Shown here: positions 5,881 to 14,566 of the stretch, in pieces
Position numbering within the stretch: the first letter of the stretch is position 1
Layout of the letters: every line of letters begins with the position of its first letter
NCBI GenBank assembly: GCA_047602365.1
Contig: JASGHM010000001.1
Coordinates: 2,032,985-2,096,984 of the forward strand
Origin: Piscinibacter sp047602365
GTDB lineage: Bacteria > Pseudomonadota > Gammaproteobacteria > Burkholderiales > Burkholderiaceae_C
Direction of reading: 5' to 3'
Length of the DNA stretch: 64,000 bases
Notes under the pieces: generated by a model
Seen by the model: the letters and a program-made list of their open reading frames with translations, nothing else
Told to the model about the DNA's origin: nothing
The model's database searches: none
Translations under genes and position numbers: made by a program

Positions 5881-8680
5881 CGACGACTCCTTCCGCGCGT
5901 TCGCTCTTGCCGTAGCGCACCGGGCGCAGCTTGGCCAGCGCGTTGAAGCTGTCCTTGACCCACTTGTCGTAGACGCCTTCGGACGCACGCTTCGCGTTGA
6001 CCTCGTGCAGCTCGATCGCCTTCTCCTCGAACGGGAAGGCCTGCTCCTCGAGCATCACGTCGTACTGCTCGCGCTCGGCCTTGGAGAGCTTCTTCGGACG
6101 TTCGGACTTGATCATCGCCTGGCCGAAGTCCTGGTACAGCGCGGCGGTGTGGAAGGTCGCCGCGGTGGTCACGTCGGCCACGCCGTAGTTGGCGGCCAGC
6201 GCGTAGCCCTTCAGCGCCTCTTCCATCTTCGCCTTCTTCAGCTTCAGGTTGCGCGCCAGCGGCTCGACCAGCGCGACCTTGCGGTACTCGGCGACGGCCG
6301 GCTCGGCCATCACCAGCGCGGCGCTGGCGCCGAGGTAGCGCGTGCGATCGGTGCGCGCGCTGCCGCCGGCCAGGTCGCCCTGGTAGATCTCCTTCATCAG
6401 CGCCGCTTCGCGCTTCGTGTCGCCGTCGGCCTTGGCGATGCGCGCCATGCGGTAGCGCGCCTCCAGGCCACGCTCCAGCGGCAACGGGTACTGCTTCAGG
6501 TAGCGCTCGTAAGTCTTGGCGGCGGTGGCGCGCGGTGCCGACTTCGCGTCGGCCGCCTTCTCGTGCAGCTCGGCGGCCTGCCACAGCGCCTCGCGGGCGA
6601 CCTGCGGGTCTTTCGCGGTGCTGGCGACACGTTCGAACTCGCCGGCGGCCTGCGTCCACTGCTGGCGTTCCAGGTAGGCCAGCGCGAGCTTGGCACCGAC
6701 ATCCGCCTGCAGCGGGTGGTTCGGGTAGCGGCGGCGGAAGTCCTCCAGCGAGCGCGCCGCGCCGTCGTAGTCCTTCATCACGATCATCGAGGCCGCGGCG
6801 TCGTACTGCGCCGTGGCGCGGATGGTCGAGGTCGGCGCCACCGTCGCGACACGGTCGAAGTGGCCGACGGCCGCCTTCGCGTCGCCGGCCGCGCGGGCCT
6901 GCTCGCCCTGCTTGTAGACCGAGGCGGCCAGGCGTTCGGTCAGCTCGGTGCGTGCGGGGTCCTTCTCGGGCGTCAGTGCCAGCACCTCGGCGTAGGCCTT
7001 CTCCGACTGGTCGAAGCGGCCCTTGTCGAAGGCGCTGTGCGCCACCACCGTCCAGGCGACACGCCGTTGCGCCGCGGCGGCCGGCGGGTCGAGCTTGAGC
7101 ACCTGCTGCGCCACGGCTTCGGCACGCTCCGGGTCGCGCAGCGCGAACAGCTTCTCCGACGCGTTGGTCAGCACGGTGCCGGTGCGGCTGTCCTTCGGGA
7201 AGGCCTGGGCGAAGCGCAATGCGCTGTCGACGCTGGTGCGTTGCAGCGCGGCCAGCGGCTCGCCCTGCGCGGCCTTCTCCTGGCCGGCGTAGCTGAGCAG
7301 CGCCGCATAACCGGCGTCGGCCGCCCTGGCGTGGTTCGGGTACTGGTAGGCGACCTTCTCGTACTCGACGGCGGCCTCGGCGAGGCGCTTGTCCTCGTAG
7401 AGCAGCTCGGCGAGCAGGAAGTTGTTCTGCGCCGTGGCGGGGTCGTCCGGGTAGGCGGCGATGTAGGCGCGGTACCACTTGACCGCTTCCTGGTAGTCGG
7501 CGCTCGCCTTGCTCTTCTGCGCGCTGGCGTGGTAGTGCTGCGCCAGCTCGGTCAGGTGCGTCTTGACCAGCGGCTGCGCCTTCTCCCAGCCGGCCGGGTT
7601 GGCGCGGCGGAACTCGCTGCCGACGCCGTAGCGCGACACGTAGTCCTTCTTCGCGTCCAGTGCCAGTGCCGGGAAGCCGTTGCCCTGGTAGATCTCGATC
7701 ACGCGGGCCTGCAGCTGCGGCGCCCGCGCGTGCAGCGGCTGGCGGCGTGCGAAGGCACTGTAGGTGTCGGCGGCGTCCTTCACGCGCTCCTGCTTCAGGT
7801 ACAGCTCGCCGAGCTGCTCGTAGACGCGGAACTCGTAGCTGCGGCGTGTGTCGGTGGTGATGTAGGCCGGGATGCTCTCCGCGCCCTGCAGGTTGACCAG
7901 GCTGATGCTGGCGACGCGGAAGGTGTCCTCGACCAGCTCGCGGTCGGCGCGCGACAGGCCGGGCAGGCTGTCGATCGGGCCGTCGCCGTCCATGCCGGCG
8001 GCCTTCAGGTCGAGCACGCCGAAGAAGGATTGAAGCGCCTCCTCGAGCCGGCCCTGCTTGAAGCGCGACCAGCCCTGCATGTACAGCGCGCGGTCGTTGA
8101 ACTGCGTCGAGGTGGTGCTGGCCAGCACGGTGCTGTAGGCCTTCTCGGCGCGGGCGTAATCGCGCAGCGAGAACAGCAGCTCGCCGCGGCGGAAGTTGGC
8201 CTCGTCGCGGTACAGCGTGTCGGGGTAGCGGGCGGCCAGGCGGTCCAGCGTCTTCAGCGAGGTCTCGAGGTCGCCGGCCTGCTCCTGCGCGCGGGCCAGC
8301 TGGTAGAGCACGCGGTCGTTGCCCTTGTCGTCGGGGTAGGCCTTGAGGAACTCCTCGTAGCGCTTCACCGCGGCGGCATAGTCGGGGCCGGTGGCCGGGC
8401 CCTGGCCGGCGGCGGCGCGCGAGTCGGCCAGGTCCATCTCCAGGTCGCCGAGGCGGCGCATCGCCTCGCCGCGCTGCGGGGCCTTCGGCGCCACCTCGAG
8501 GAACTTGCGGTAGGCGGCGATCGTCTGCTCTTCGTTCGAGACGATGCGCTTGCCCTGCGGCACCTCGACGGTGCGGCCGGCCAGGCTGGCCAGTGTCGGC
8601 TCGTCGTCGCCGGGCAGCGTCTTCTTCTGGCTGGCGCAGCCGGCCAGGCCGACCAGCATCAGCACCAGCAGCGGGCGCAT
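5867..8680 (-). CDS. Large TPR lipoprotein
   Basis: A 937-residue protein with a lipoprotein signal (MRPLLVLMLVGLAGC, acylated Cys15) and TPR-type helical repeats along nearly its whole length, for example ADYQEAVKWYRAYIAAYPD and AAGEFERVASTAKDPQ. Such size and repeat content suggest a periplasm-spanning scaffold, much as TPR proteins serve in gliding and secretion machines. The ATG at 8680 opens the signal sequence; earlier in-frame ATGs fall in the preceding gene. The neighbours (another TPR protein on each side, then ExbB/ExbD) place it in the same assembly. Function is not known. Confidence 0.87.
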   Translation of the reverse strand: MRPLLVLMLVGLAGCASQKKTLPGDDEPTLASLAGRTVEVPQGKRIVSNEEQTIAAYRKFLEVAPKAPQRGEAMRRLGDLEMDLADSRAAAGQGPATGPDYAAAVKRYEEFLKAYPDDKGNDRVLYQLARAQEQAGDLETSLKTLDRLAARYPDTLYRDEANFRRGELLFSLRDYARAEKAYSTVLASTTSTQFNDRALYMQGWSRFKQGRLEEALQSFFGVLDLKAAGMDGDGPIDSLPGLSRADRELVEDTFRVASISLVNLQGAESIPAYITTDTRRSYEFRVYEQLGELYLKQERVKDAADTYSAFARRQPLHARAPQLQARVIEIYQGNGFPALALDAKKDYVSRYGVGSEFRRANPAGWEKAQPLVKTHLTELAQHYHASAQKSKASADYQEAVKWYRAYIAAYPDDPATAQNNFLLAELLYEDKRLAEAAVEYEKVAYQYPNHARAADAGYAALLSYAGQEKAAQGEPLAALQRTSVDSALRFAQAFPKDSRTGTVLTNASEKLFALRDPERAEAVAQQVLKLDPPAAAAQRRVAWTVVAHSAFDKGRFDQSEKAYAEVLALTPEKDPARTELTERLAASVYKQGEQARAAGDAKAAVGHFDRVATVAPTSTIRATAQYDAAASMIVMKDYDGAARSLEDFRRRYPNHPLQADVGAKLALAYLERQQWTQAAGEFERVASTAKDPQVAREALWQAAELHEKAADAKSAPRATAAKTYERYLKQYPLPLERGLEARYRMARIAKADGDTKREAALMKEIYQGDLAGGSARTDRTRYLGASAALVMAEPAVAEYRKVALVEPLARNLKLKKAKMEEALKGYALAANYGVADVTTAATFHTAALYQDFGQAMIKSERPKKLSKAEREQYDVMLEEQAFPFEEKAIELHEVNAKRASEGVYDKWVKDSFNALAKLRPVRYGKSERAEGVVDAIR

Positions 8681-8687
8681 GGCGAAC

Positions 8688-10604
8688 TCACTTCGGCGCA
8701 TCGCTGTCCTTCCGCGGCGACTCGGAGGCCGCACGGTCGTACATCTGCGCGACGGCGAAGCGCGCCTGCTGCGAATAGACCGCCAGGCGTTCCTTCTGCC
8801 GGCCGAGTTCGGCCACGGCGAGCTCCTGCACTTCCTTCTGCTGGTCGCCCGACAGCGCCGCCACCTGTGGCGTCAGCGCCTTGATGCGCGCGGCCAGCTC
8901 GGCGATGCGCTTGGCGAACGCCTCGTGGCGCGCCGGCTCCTCGACCTGCGCCTTGGCCACCGCGGCCTCGCGCTCGCGCGCCTGGGCCAGCTCGGCGGCG
9001 ATGGTCTTCAGGTCCTTCTGCGCTTCCCACGAACGTGCCGGGTACTCCTGCGCGAGGCGCCAGGTCATCGCGCCCGACACCAGCCGTGCACGCTGGCGCG
9101 CCCGCTCGGCGTCGGCATCGCTGCCCAGCGTCTTCACGCCTTCCTGGACGACCTGGATGGTGTCCATCAGCTCGCGATCCTTCTCGTTGGCGAAGGCGGC
9201 GGCGTCCTGCTCGCGCACGGCGCGCTCGACCTCGCCGGTCACCGCGTCGCCGCGCTGCTGCAGCGCGGCCAGGTTGACCTGGCGCGCCTGCGCCTGCACG
9301 GCCGGCAGCCGCTCGGCGTAGGCGCGGCGGCGGTTGTCGAGCATGTCGCCGAAGACGCCGAGCTTGTCTTCCCAGTCCTTCAGGTTGGACGACAGGAAGC
9401 GCAGGTCGCGCCAGTTCTTGAACGCCTCCTGGAACTCGTGGCCGGCCATCACCTGCGTCAGGTGGCTGGCGTAGGGCATCTCGGGCAGCTGGCCGATGTT
9501 CCAGAACCAGCCCATCTCCTCACCCGGGTTGCGCTCGATCAGGCCGTCGAGCAGCTTGCCGGAGCGGATGGCGCCGATCGACTCGTCGAGCCGGCCGCCT
9601 TCGCTGTCGTAGGAGGCGATCGCCGCGTTGTACTGCTCGGTCGCCTCGCCGTAGGCACCGAGCTCGGCGTAGGCGTAGGGGATCGCGATGCGCGCTTCCA
9701 GCACGGCCGCATCGCTGGCGTCGCGCCCGGCCAGCTCCAGCCAGGGCACCAGCGCCAGCTTGTAGTCCTTCAGCTCGGCAGCGGCCCAGCCGAAGCCGAG
9801 CAGCGCCTTGTTCGACTGCATCGCGTTCAGGCGCACGCGCTCGAGCGAGCGCCGCGCACCCTCCGGCTTGCCCGACTGCAGCGCGGTGAAGCCCAGCGCC
9901 AGGTTGGCCTTGTCGCGCAGCGCGCGCATCTCTTCGTTGGCCGCCGGCGTCTGGCCCAGCGTGTCGAGCAGTGCGCTGCCGCGCTCCTCTTCGCCGCTCT
10001 TGACCAGCGCGACGCCGAGGTTGAAGCGCGCGAACTGGCCGATCGGGCTCTGCTTGTCGACGCCGTCGAGCAGTGCCGCTGCGCCGGCGTAGTCGCCGCG
10101 CGCCATCATCAGGTTGGACTGCAGCAGCAGCCGGTCTTCCTCCAGCGTGCCGGGCAGCTTGCCTTCGATGCGCGCCAGAGCCTCTTCGGCCGGCGCCAGG
10201 AAACCACGCTGGTAGCGGATCTTGGCCAGGTAGAACCAGGCGCGGTCGCGCACCGCCGGCGCGGCGCCCTGGTCGATCAGCTTCGTGAAGATCTCGCCGG
10301 CTTCCTGGTGCAGGCCGTAGGACAGCAGCATGCCGCCGCGCAGCACCTCGGCCTCGTCGCGGTGCGCGACGACGCGGTCGAAATGCTGCGAGGCCATCAA
10401 CGTCGTGATCGACGTGAAGTAGCGGTTCTGGAAGAAGTGGAACAGCGCGTCGCCGTAGTAGGGCGCCTCGATGGCGCGTGCCGTCTCGTTCGGCGGCACC
10501 GGCCAGGGCGCGGGCGGCCGCGCGAGCGCGGCGGTGCAGGCGCACAGCGCCGCGGCGGCTGCAGCGAGCCGCCACGCCGGGCGCAGCGAGAGCTTCACGG
10601 ACAT
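8688..10604 (-). CDS. Exported TPR protein with coiled-coil C-terminus
   Basis: A 638-residue protein with a cleavable signal peptide (LAAAAAALCACTAALA) and TPR-like repeats in the first two thirds (AVRDRAWFYLAKIRYQRGF, QFARFNLGVALVKSGEEE). The last third is rich in Glu, Ala, Gln and Arg and should form coiled coil (AELAQAREREAAVAKAQVEE). A GTG two codons upstream (10610) is an alternative start; I prefer the ATG. The gap to the next gene is 7 bases. It is probably a periplasmic partner of the large TPR lipoprotein. No enzymatic motif was seen. Confidence 0.85.
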   Translation of the reverse strand: MSVKLSLRPAWRLAAAAAALCACTAALARPPAPWPVPPNETARAIEAPYYGDALFHFFQNRYFTSITTLMASQHFDRVVAHRDEAEVLRGGMLLSYGLHQEAGEIFTKLIDQGAAPAVRDRAWFYLAKIRYQRGFLAPAEEALARIEGKLPGTLEEDRLLLQSNLMMARGDYAGAAALLDGVDKQSPIGQFARFNLGVALVKSGEEERGSALLDTLGQTPAANEEMRALRDKANLALGFTALQSGKPEGARRSLERVRLNAMQSNKALLGFGWAAAELKDYKLALVPWLELAGRDASDAAVLEARIAIPYAYAELGAYGEATEQYNAAIASYDSEGGRLDESIGAIRSGKLLDGLIERNPGEEMGWFWNIGQLPEMPYASHLTQVMAGHEFQEAFKNWRDLRFLSSNLKDWEDKLGVFGDMLDNRRRAYAERLPAVQAQARQVNLAALQQRGDAVTGEVERAVREQDAAAFANEKDRELMDTIQVVQEGVKTLGSDADAERARQRARLVSGAMTWRLAQEYPARSWEAQKDLKTIAAELAQAREREAAVAKAQVEEPARHEAFAKRIAELAARIKALTPQVAALSGDQQKEVQELAVAELGRQKERLAVYSQQARFAVAQMYDRAASESPRKDSDAPK

Positions 10605-10612
10605 GGACACGC

Positions 10613-11224
10613 CTACTGCCAGACCTTGACGTCGAACTCGGGCTGCAGCTTGCCGGCGGAGTCCTTGATCTGCAGCTCGATGTACTTCGGCTCGGTGCCC
10701 TTGTCGAACTTGATCGTCGCGCCGCGCTTGTAGTCGCGCTCGTGCGGGCCCTGGCCGGTGAAGAAGGCGACCAGCTCGTGCGTGCCGGCGCGCAGGTTGC
10801 CGAGGTAGACACGCTGCACGCCGCCACGGTGCAGCGCCTGCACTTCCAGCGGCGTGTAGAGGTAGTTGGTGACGATCTTGTCGTCGAGCTTGATCTGCAC
10901 CGAGTCGAGCTGGAACAGCTTGCCGACGTCCATCGAGACGAACAGCGCCACCTGCGTGTTGGCCGGGAACAGCAGTTCCTCCTCCAGCACGAGCAGGTCG
11001 CGGTTGAGGCGGATCACGTCGCCCTTGACCGCCTGGATGCGCGCGTCCAGCGTGCTCGGCGCCGGCGCGCTGGCGGGTGCGGCCGCCGGGGCCGCGGCAG
11101 CCGCTGGCGGCGCCGAGGCGGCGGCGGCCGGCGCGGCGGCGGTCTGGGCGAAGGAGTGCAGGCCGGCCAGCGCGAGCGCCAGGCCTGCCGCGAACGGCCG
11201 GAGAGAGCGGAAGAGGAACGACAT
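10613..11224 (-). CDS. Periplasmic protein of unknown function
   Basis: A 203-residue protein with a signal peptide (about 1-27, ending HSFAQ), an Ala/Pro/Ser linker to about residue 58, then a domain with beta-sandwich character (VALFVSMDVGKLFQLDSVQI, LRAGTHELVAFFTGQGP). I do not recognise the family. The wording of the last part resembles carbohydrate-binding or PEGA-like domains only loosely, so no assignment is made. It follows the DUF3570 gene after 20 bases and precedes the TPR genes, joining the barrel block to the TPR block of the operon. Confidence 0.75.
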   Translation of the reverse strand: MSFLFRSLRPFAAGLALALAGLHSFAQTAAAPAAAASAPPAAAAAPAAAPASAPAPSTLDARIQAVKGDVIRLNRDLLVLEEELLFPANTQVALFVSMDVGKLFQLDSVQIKLDDKIVTNYLYTPLEVQALHRGGVQRVYLGNLRAGTHELVAFFTGQGPHERDYKRGATIKFDKGTEPKYIELQIKDSAGKLQPEFDVKVWQ

Positions 11225-11244
11225 GGCGCCGGTGCTTTCGGGAA

Positions 11245-12357
11245 TCAGAAGGTGGCGGTCGCGTACAGCTGCAGCAGGTTGGCGTTGAAGCGGTACGCCG
11301 AGCCGTTGCGGATGTCGGTGAAGTTCGAGTAGTTGAAGCGGATGCGCTCCAGCGATCCGACGATCTTCAGCTCGTACTGCCCGGGCACGCGGCGCGCCGT
11401 GTAGCTCAGCTTGCCGCCGATGCCGAAGCTGCGGAATGCGCCGAGCTGGCGGTTGCGCGTCAGGTAGGTGGTCTCGGTGGTCGCGTTGTCGGCGTAGAAC
11501 AGCGCCTCGCTCTGCGAGTAGACACGCGCGAAGCCGTCGGCGAGCCAGTCGGTGCCGATGTAGCGGCTGTAGCCGCCTTCCAGCGTGTGCGCCTTGATGT
11601 CCCAGGTGTCCCAGAAGTAGCGGTACTCGGCACGTGCGGCGTTGCGGTCGCCGAGGTCGCCGATGACGCGGAACTTCATCGCGCGGCTGGTGCGCGTGCG
11701 CGGCATGCGCTCGGGCACGCTGGCGCCGAACACGCGCGCGGCGCGGTAGGGGTTGCCGAGGTAACCGTCGTCCGACACCACCTCGAGGTTGGCACTGGCC
11801 AGCATGCGCGGCGTCAGCACCTGGGTCAGGCCGAGGCGGTACTGCCAGTGCTTGGCCTGATCGGTGAAGCTGGGCTCGCCCTTCTTGCCGACCTTGTCGA
11901 TGCCGCGCGTGAAACCCAGCGCGACCGTGGTCATGTTGCCGTAGACCTCCTGGGCGACGTCGATGCTGAAACTGTCGGCCTGGTAGTCGGGTTCCTTGCT
12001 GCGGTACACGCCCATTGACATCAGCGAGTCGCGGTAGGCGTAGTCGACGCCGAAGTCGTAGGAGGTGCGCTTCTCCTTGAACGGGCTGGCGGTGGTGACG
12101 ACGTCGATCGACGCGTTGCTGACCGAGTCGACGTAGTACGAGCCCGACAGCGACACCTTGTCGGCCAGGCTCTTGCGGACCAGCAGCGCCGGGCCGTCGG
12201 CGGTGACGCCGCCGCCCTTGAAGACGTGGTACAGCGCTTCGGCGCGGTTCTCCGGCAGCTCGATCGCCTTCGCACCGCCCATCGCCAGCAGGCTGCCGAA
12301 CAGGCCGGCGATACGCTGCCACAGGCGCTGGAGCGCCAGCGCGTCAGTTGCAGCCAC
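11245..12357 (-). CDS. DUF3570 family outer membrane beta-barrel
   Basis: A 370-residue protein of the DUF3570 type. The N-terminal part has a weak signal-like stretch (LFGSLLAMGGAKA) followed by ELPENRAEALYHVFKGGGV, and the rest is alternating beta structure (VSLSGSYYVDSVSNASID, GAFRSFGIGGKLSYTARR) ending in Phe, as outer-membrane barrels do. The start is a GTG that overlaps the DUF4266 gene by 14 bases; no ATG gives a better N-terminus. From memory, DUF3570 genes commonly sit beside DUF4266, thioredoxin-like and ApbE genes, as here. Substrate unknown. Confidence 0.87.
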   Translation of the reverse strand: MAATDALALQRLWQRIAGLFGSLLAMGGAKAIELPENRAEALYHVFKGGGVTADGPALLVRKSLADKVSLSGSYYVDSVSNASIDVVTTASPFKEKRTSYDFGVDYAYRDSLMSMGVYRSKEPDYQADSFSIDVAQEVYGNMTTVALGFTRGIDKVGKKGEPSFTDQAKHWQYRLGLTQVLTPRMLASANLEVVSDDGYLGNPYRAARVFGASVPERMPRTRTSRAMKFRVIGDLGDRNAARAEYRYFWDTWDIKAHTLEGGYSRYIGTDWLADGFARVYSQSEALFYADNATTETTYLTRNRQLGAFRSFGIGGKLSYTARRVPGQYELKIVGSLERIRFNYSNFTDIRNGSAYRFNANLLQLYATATF

Positions 12358-12595
12358 AGCCGCCTCCTTGTGCGCTGTTCGCGCCGCGTGAGGCCTCGCG
12401 CACCACCAGCACGTGCTCGCGGTGGCGTGCGGCCAGCGGGTCGCCGCCCATGCGCATGATCGGGTCGGCCAGGCGCTCGCGCTCGTACGGCTTCACCCAG
12501 GGCTCCGGGATCGTCGGCAGCGAGATCGACGAGCAGGCCGTCAGCGCAGCGCTGCCGGCCAGCAGGGCGAGGGTGGTGGTGCGTCGCATGCTCAT
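12344..12595 (-). CDS. DUF4266 small lipoprotein with GGGCGCN tail
   Basis: An 83-residue protein: lipoprotein signal with Cys21 (GSAALTAC), then WVKPYERERLADPIM, which is the DUF4266 signature, and a C-terminal tail that ends exactly in GGGCGCN with Cys80 and Cys82. A tail of this kind at the very end suggests metal binding, a redox pair or a modification site. It starts 4 bases inside the end of the TlpA-like gene and overlaps DUF3570 by 14 bases, so the three are probably made together. A second ATG two codons in is possible. Confidence 0.88.
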   Translation of the reverse strand: MSMRRTTTLALLAGSAALTACSSISLPTIPEPWVKPYERERLADPIMRMGGDPLAARHREHVLVVREASRGANSAQGGGCGCN

Positions 12596-13119
12596 GCCTT
12601 CAGCAGGTCGCGGACCTGCTGGTCGTACGTGAGCTCGTAGCCTTCGCGGTAGCCGCGGTGCAGGTGGCGCAGCTTGCCGTCGCGGTCGATGATCAGCGTG
12701 GTCGGCATCGTCGACAGGTCGTAGAGCTTGCTGACGCGCTTGTCGCCGTCGAGCAGCACCGGGAAGCTCACGCCCAGCTTGCTGGCGGTCGCCACCGCGT
12801 TGCGCGGGTCGTCGTCGATGTTGACGCCGAGCAGCTGGAAGCCCGAGGCACGGTACTTCTCGTAGATGCGGTTCAGGTGCGGCATCTCGATCTTGCAGGG
12901 GCCGCACCAGGTGGCCCAGAAGTTCACCATCACCACCTGGCCGCGCTGCTCCTGCAGGCGCAGGTTGCTGCCGGCGGTGGTGCGCAGCGTGAAGTCGGGG
13001 GCGCTGCCGGCGGGCAGCGCGGCGCGTGCGCTGCCCAGCAGGCAGGCGCTGCCGGCGGTCGTCAGCGCGGCGGCGATCAGGCGGCGGCGTTTCGGCGAGA
13101 AGTCGGAGGTCTGGCTCAT
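12592..13119 (-). CDS. TlpA-like thioredoxin-fold protein, exported
   Basis: A 175-residue protein of the AhpC/TSA-TlpA-ResA class. The signal region begins SPKRRRLIAAALT, with a twin-arginine-like element, so Tat export is possible. The active site WCGPC lies at 71-75 (Cys72, Cys75), with the cis-Pro loop TMPTT near residue 138. It should act as a periplasmic thiol-disulfide oxidoreductase. Likely clients in this operon are the cysteine-rich DUF4266 tail and the haem-binding cysteines of the c-type proteins; that pairing is inferred from gene order. Confidence 0.9.
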   Translation of the reverse strand: MSQTSDFSPKRRRLIAAALTTAGSACLLGSARAALPAGSAPDFTLRTTAGSNLRLQEQRGQVVMVNFWATWCGPCKIEMPHLNRIYEKYRASGFQLLGVNIDDDPRNAVATASKLGVSFPVLLDGDKRVSKLYDLSTMPTTLIIDRDGKLRHLHRGYREGYELTYDQQVRDLLKA

Positions 13120-13127
13120 CGAGGGGC

Positions 13128-13775
13128 TCAGAAGTAGTAGGCGAAGCCGGTGGTCAGCTCGAGGTTCTGCGTGTTCTGGCGCACGCCGAGCAGGTCGTAG
13201 CTGAAGATGTGGTCGCGCACGTCGACGCGCACCGCCCAGCGGTCGGTGAAGAGCACGCGGAAGCCGAAGCCGACGTTGAAGGTCTGCTTGCGCTGGTTGG
13301 CGAACTTGGTGCTGCCGACGCCGCCGATCACGTAGATCGACGAGGCCTTGGCGTACTTGCTGCCGAGGAAGATCTCGCCCGGGAAGACGTTGTAGCCGGC
13401 CGAGACGTTGTAGTAGCTGAGCTTCTTGTCGGTGTCGGCCAGCGGGCCGGCGCCGGGGAAGATCTCGGTGAAGGTCTTGTCGCTGACCTTGGTCAGCGCG
13501 TAGACACCTTCGACGAAGAAGTCTTCGCTGAGGTGGTAGCCCAGGCGCACGCCGCCGATGGCGCTGGCGCCGAAGCTCTGCGTCGCGTAGGTGCCCACCA
13601 GTGCGCCGACCTCGAAGTCCTTCGACGGGAAGCGCGGGATGCGTACGTCGCGGCGCTGCACCTCCGGCACGATGACCTGCTCGTTGGGCGCCTGCTGCGG
13701 CGCGGTGGTCTGGGCCAGCGCCGGCACGGCGGCGGGCAGGGCGAGCAGGGCGGAAAGGAGGGCGGGCAGTCGCAT
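13128..13775 (-). CDS. Outer membrane beta-barrel protein
   Basis: A 215-residue protein with a signal peptide (about 1-21, ALPAAVPALAQ) and an eight-strand-type barrel pattern (GVRLGYHLSEDFFVEGVYAL, TTGFAYYF) finishing with an aromatic residue, the usual BAM recognition end. It resembles small OmpA/OmpW-like barrels. It is preceded by a second, SH3b-containing barrel gene at 23 bases and followed by the thioredoxin gene at 8 bases. No ligand is predicted. Confidence 0.85.
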   Translation of the reverse strand: MRLPALLSALLALPAAVPALAQTTAPQQAPNEQVIVPEVQRRDVRIPRFPSKDFEVGALVGTYATQSFGASAIGGVRLGYHLSEDFFVEGVYALTKVSDKTFTEIFPGAGPLADTDKKLSYYNVSAGYNVFPGEIFLGSKYAKASSIYVIGGVGSTKFANQRKQTFNVGFGFRVLFTDRWAVRVDVRDHIFSYDLLGVRQNTQNLELTTGFAYYF

Positions 13776-13798
13776 GGTGGTTGTTCTCGTTGCGAGGC

Positions 13799-14566
13799 TC
13801 AGAAGAAGAACGACAGGCCGCCGGTCAGGGCGCGGTACTCGCCGGAGCGGGTGTCGTTCAGGAACGCGGTGTAGATCGAATAGTCTGCGCGCAGCACGAA
13901 GCGTTCGGTAAGGTAATAGCGCACACCGACCGACGCATTGGCGAGCTTCGCGTCGGCCGGCGTGGCCGCCACCAGGCTCTGGTTCGGGATGTTCTTGAAG
14001 TTGCCGACGCCGGCAGCGAAGAACGGCGAGATGCGCTGGTCGTTGAACGGCTCGAGCTGCAGGTTGACGTGCCAGAACGTGGTGCCCGAGAAGATGCCCT
14101 GCACCTGGCCCAGCGTGGCCTCGATGCCGATGGCCTCGGAGAGCTTGTAGCCGGCCCAGAACTTGAGCATCGGCTCCTGCTTGAAGTGGCCCCAGGCGGC
14201 GCCGAACTCGGCGCGGCGCTGCAGGTAGTCGTCGAAGGCGATGTCGCGGAACGACTTGGCGACGCCCGCCTCGGTCAGCGTGGTGACCAGCTGGCGCCGG
14301 TGCACCCAGCCTTCCTTGCCGTTCTCGGTGCGCACCTTGTACCAGTCGGTGTAGCGCAGCGACAGCTCGATCCACTCGGCGCGCGCGGCAACGTGATGGA
14401 TCGGGTAGCCGCGGCCGGGCCCGGTGCGCATCTCGATGTACGGGTCGGTGATCTGCACCCGCTCGCTGCGTGGCGCGTCGTCGGCGGCACGGGCCGGCAT
14501 GGCCGCCGCCGCGACCAGTGCCAGCATGCACAGGCTTCGAAGCGCTCCCTGCGTGGCCGGCCTCAT
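13799..14566 (-). CDS. SH3b-domain outer membrane beta-barrel protein
   Basis: A 255-residue protein: signal peptide to about residue 27 (AMPARA), a bacterial SH3 domain at about 38-95 (YIEMRTGPGRGYPIHHV, TDWYKVRTENGKEGWVHRR), then a beta-barrel region ending GGLSFFF. SH3b domains often bind peptidoglycan, so this barrel may be tied to the cell wall. It overlaps the upstream CX4CH lipoprotein gene by 4 bases. Together with the next gene it would form the outer-membrane face of the system. Confidence 0.86.
   Translation of the reverse strand: MRPATQGALRSLCMLALVAAAAMPARAADDAPRSERVQITDPYIEMRTGPGRGYPIHHVAARAEWIELSLRYTDWYKVRTENGKEGWVHRRQLVTTLTEAGVAKSFRDIAFDDYLQRRAEFGAAWGHFKQEPMLKFWAGYKLSEAIGIEATLGQVQGIFSGTTFWHVNLQLEPFNDQRISPFFAAGVGNFKNIPNQSLVAATPADAKLANASVGVRYYLTERFVLRADYSIYTAFLNDTRSGEYRALTGGLSFFF

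Noticed and set aside
5516..8884. A 1122-codon open frame on the + strand opposite the TPR genes
   Set aside because: A shadow of the large TPR lipoprotein gene; Arg/Leu/Val-rich without recognisable motifs, while the - strand frame has a lipobox and clear TPRs.
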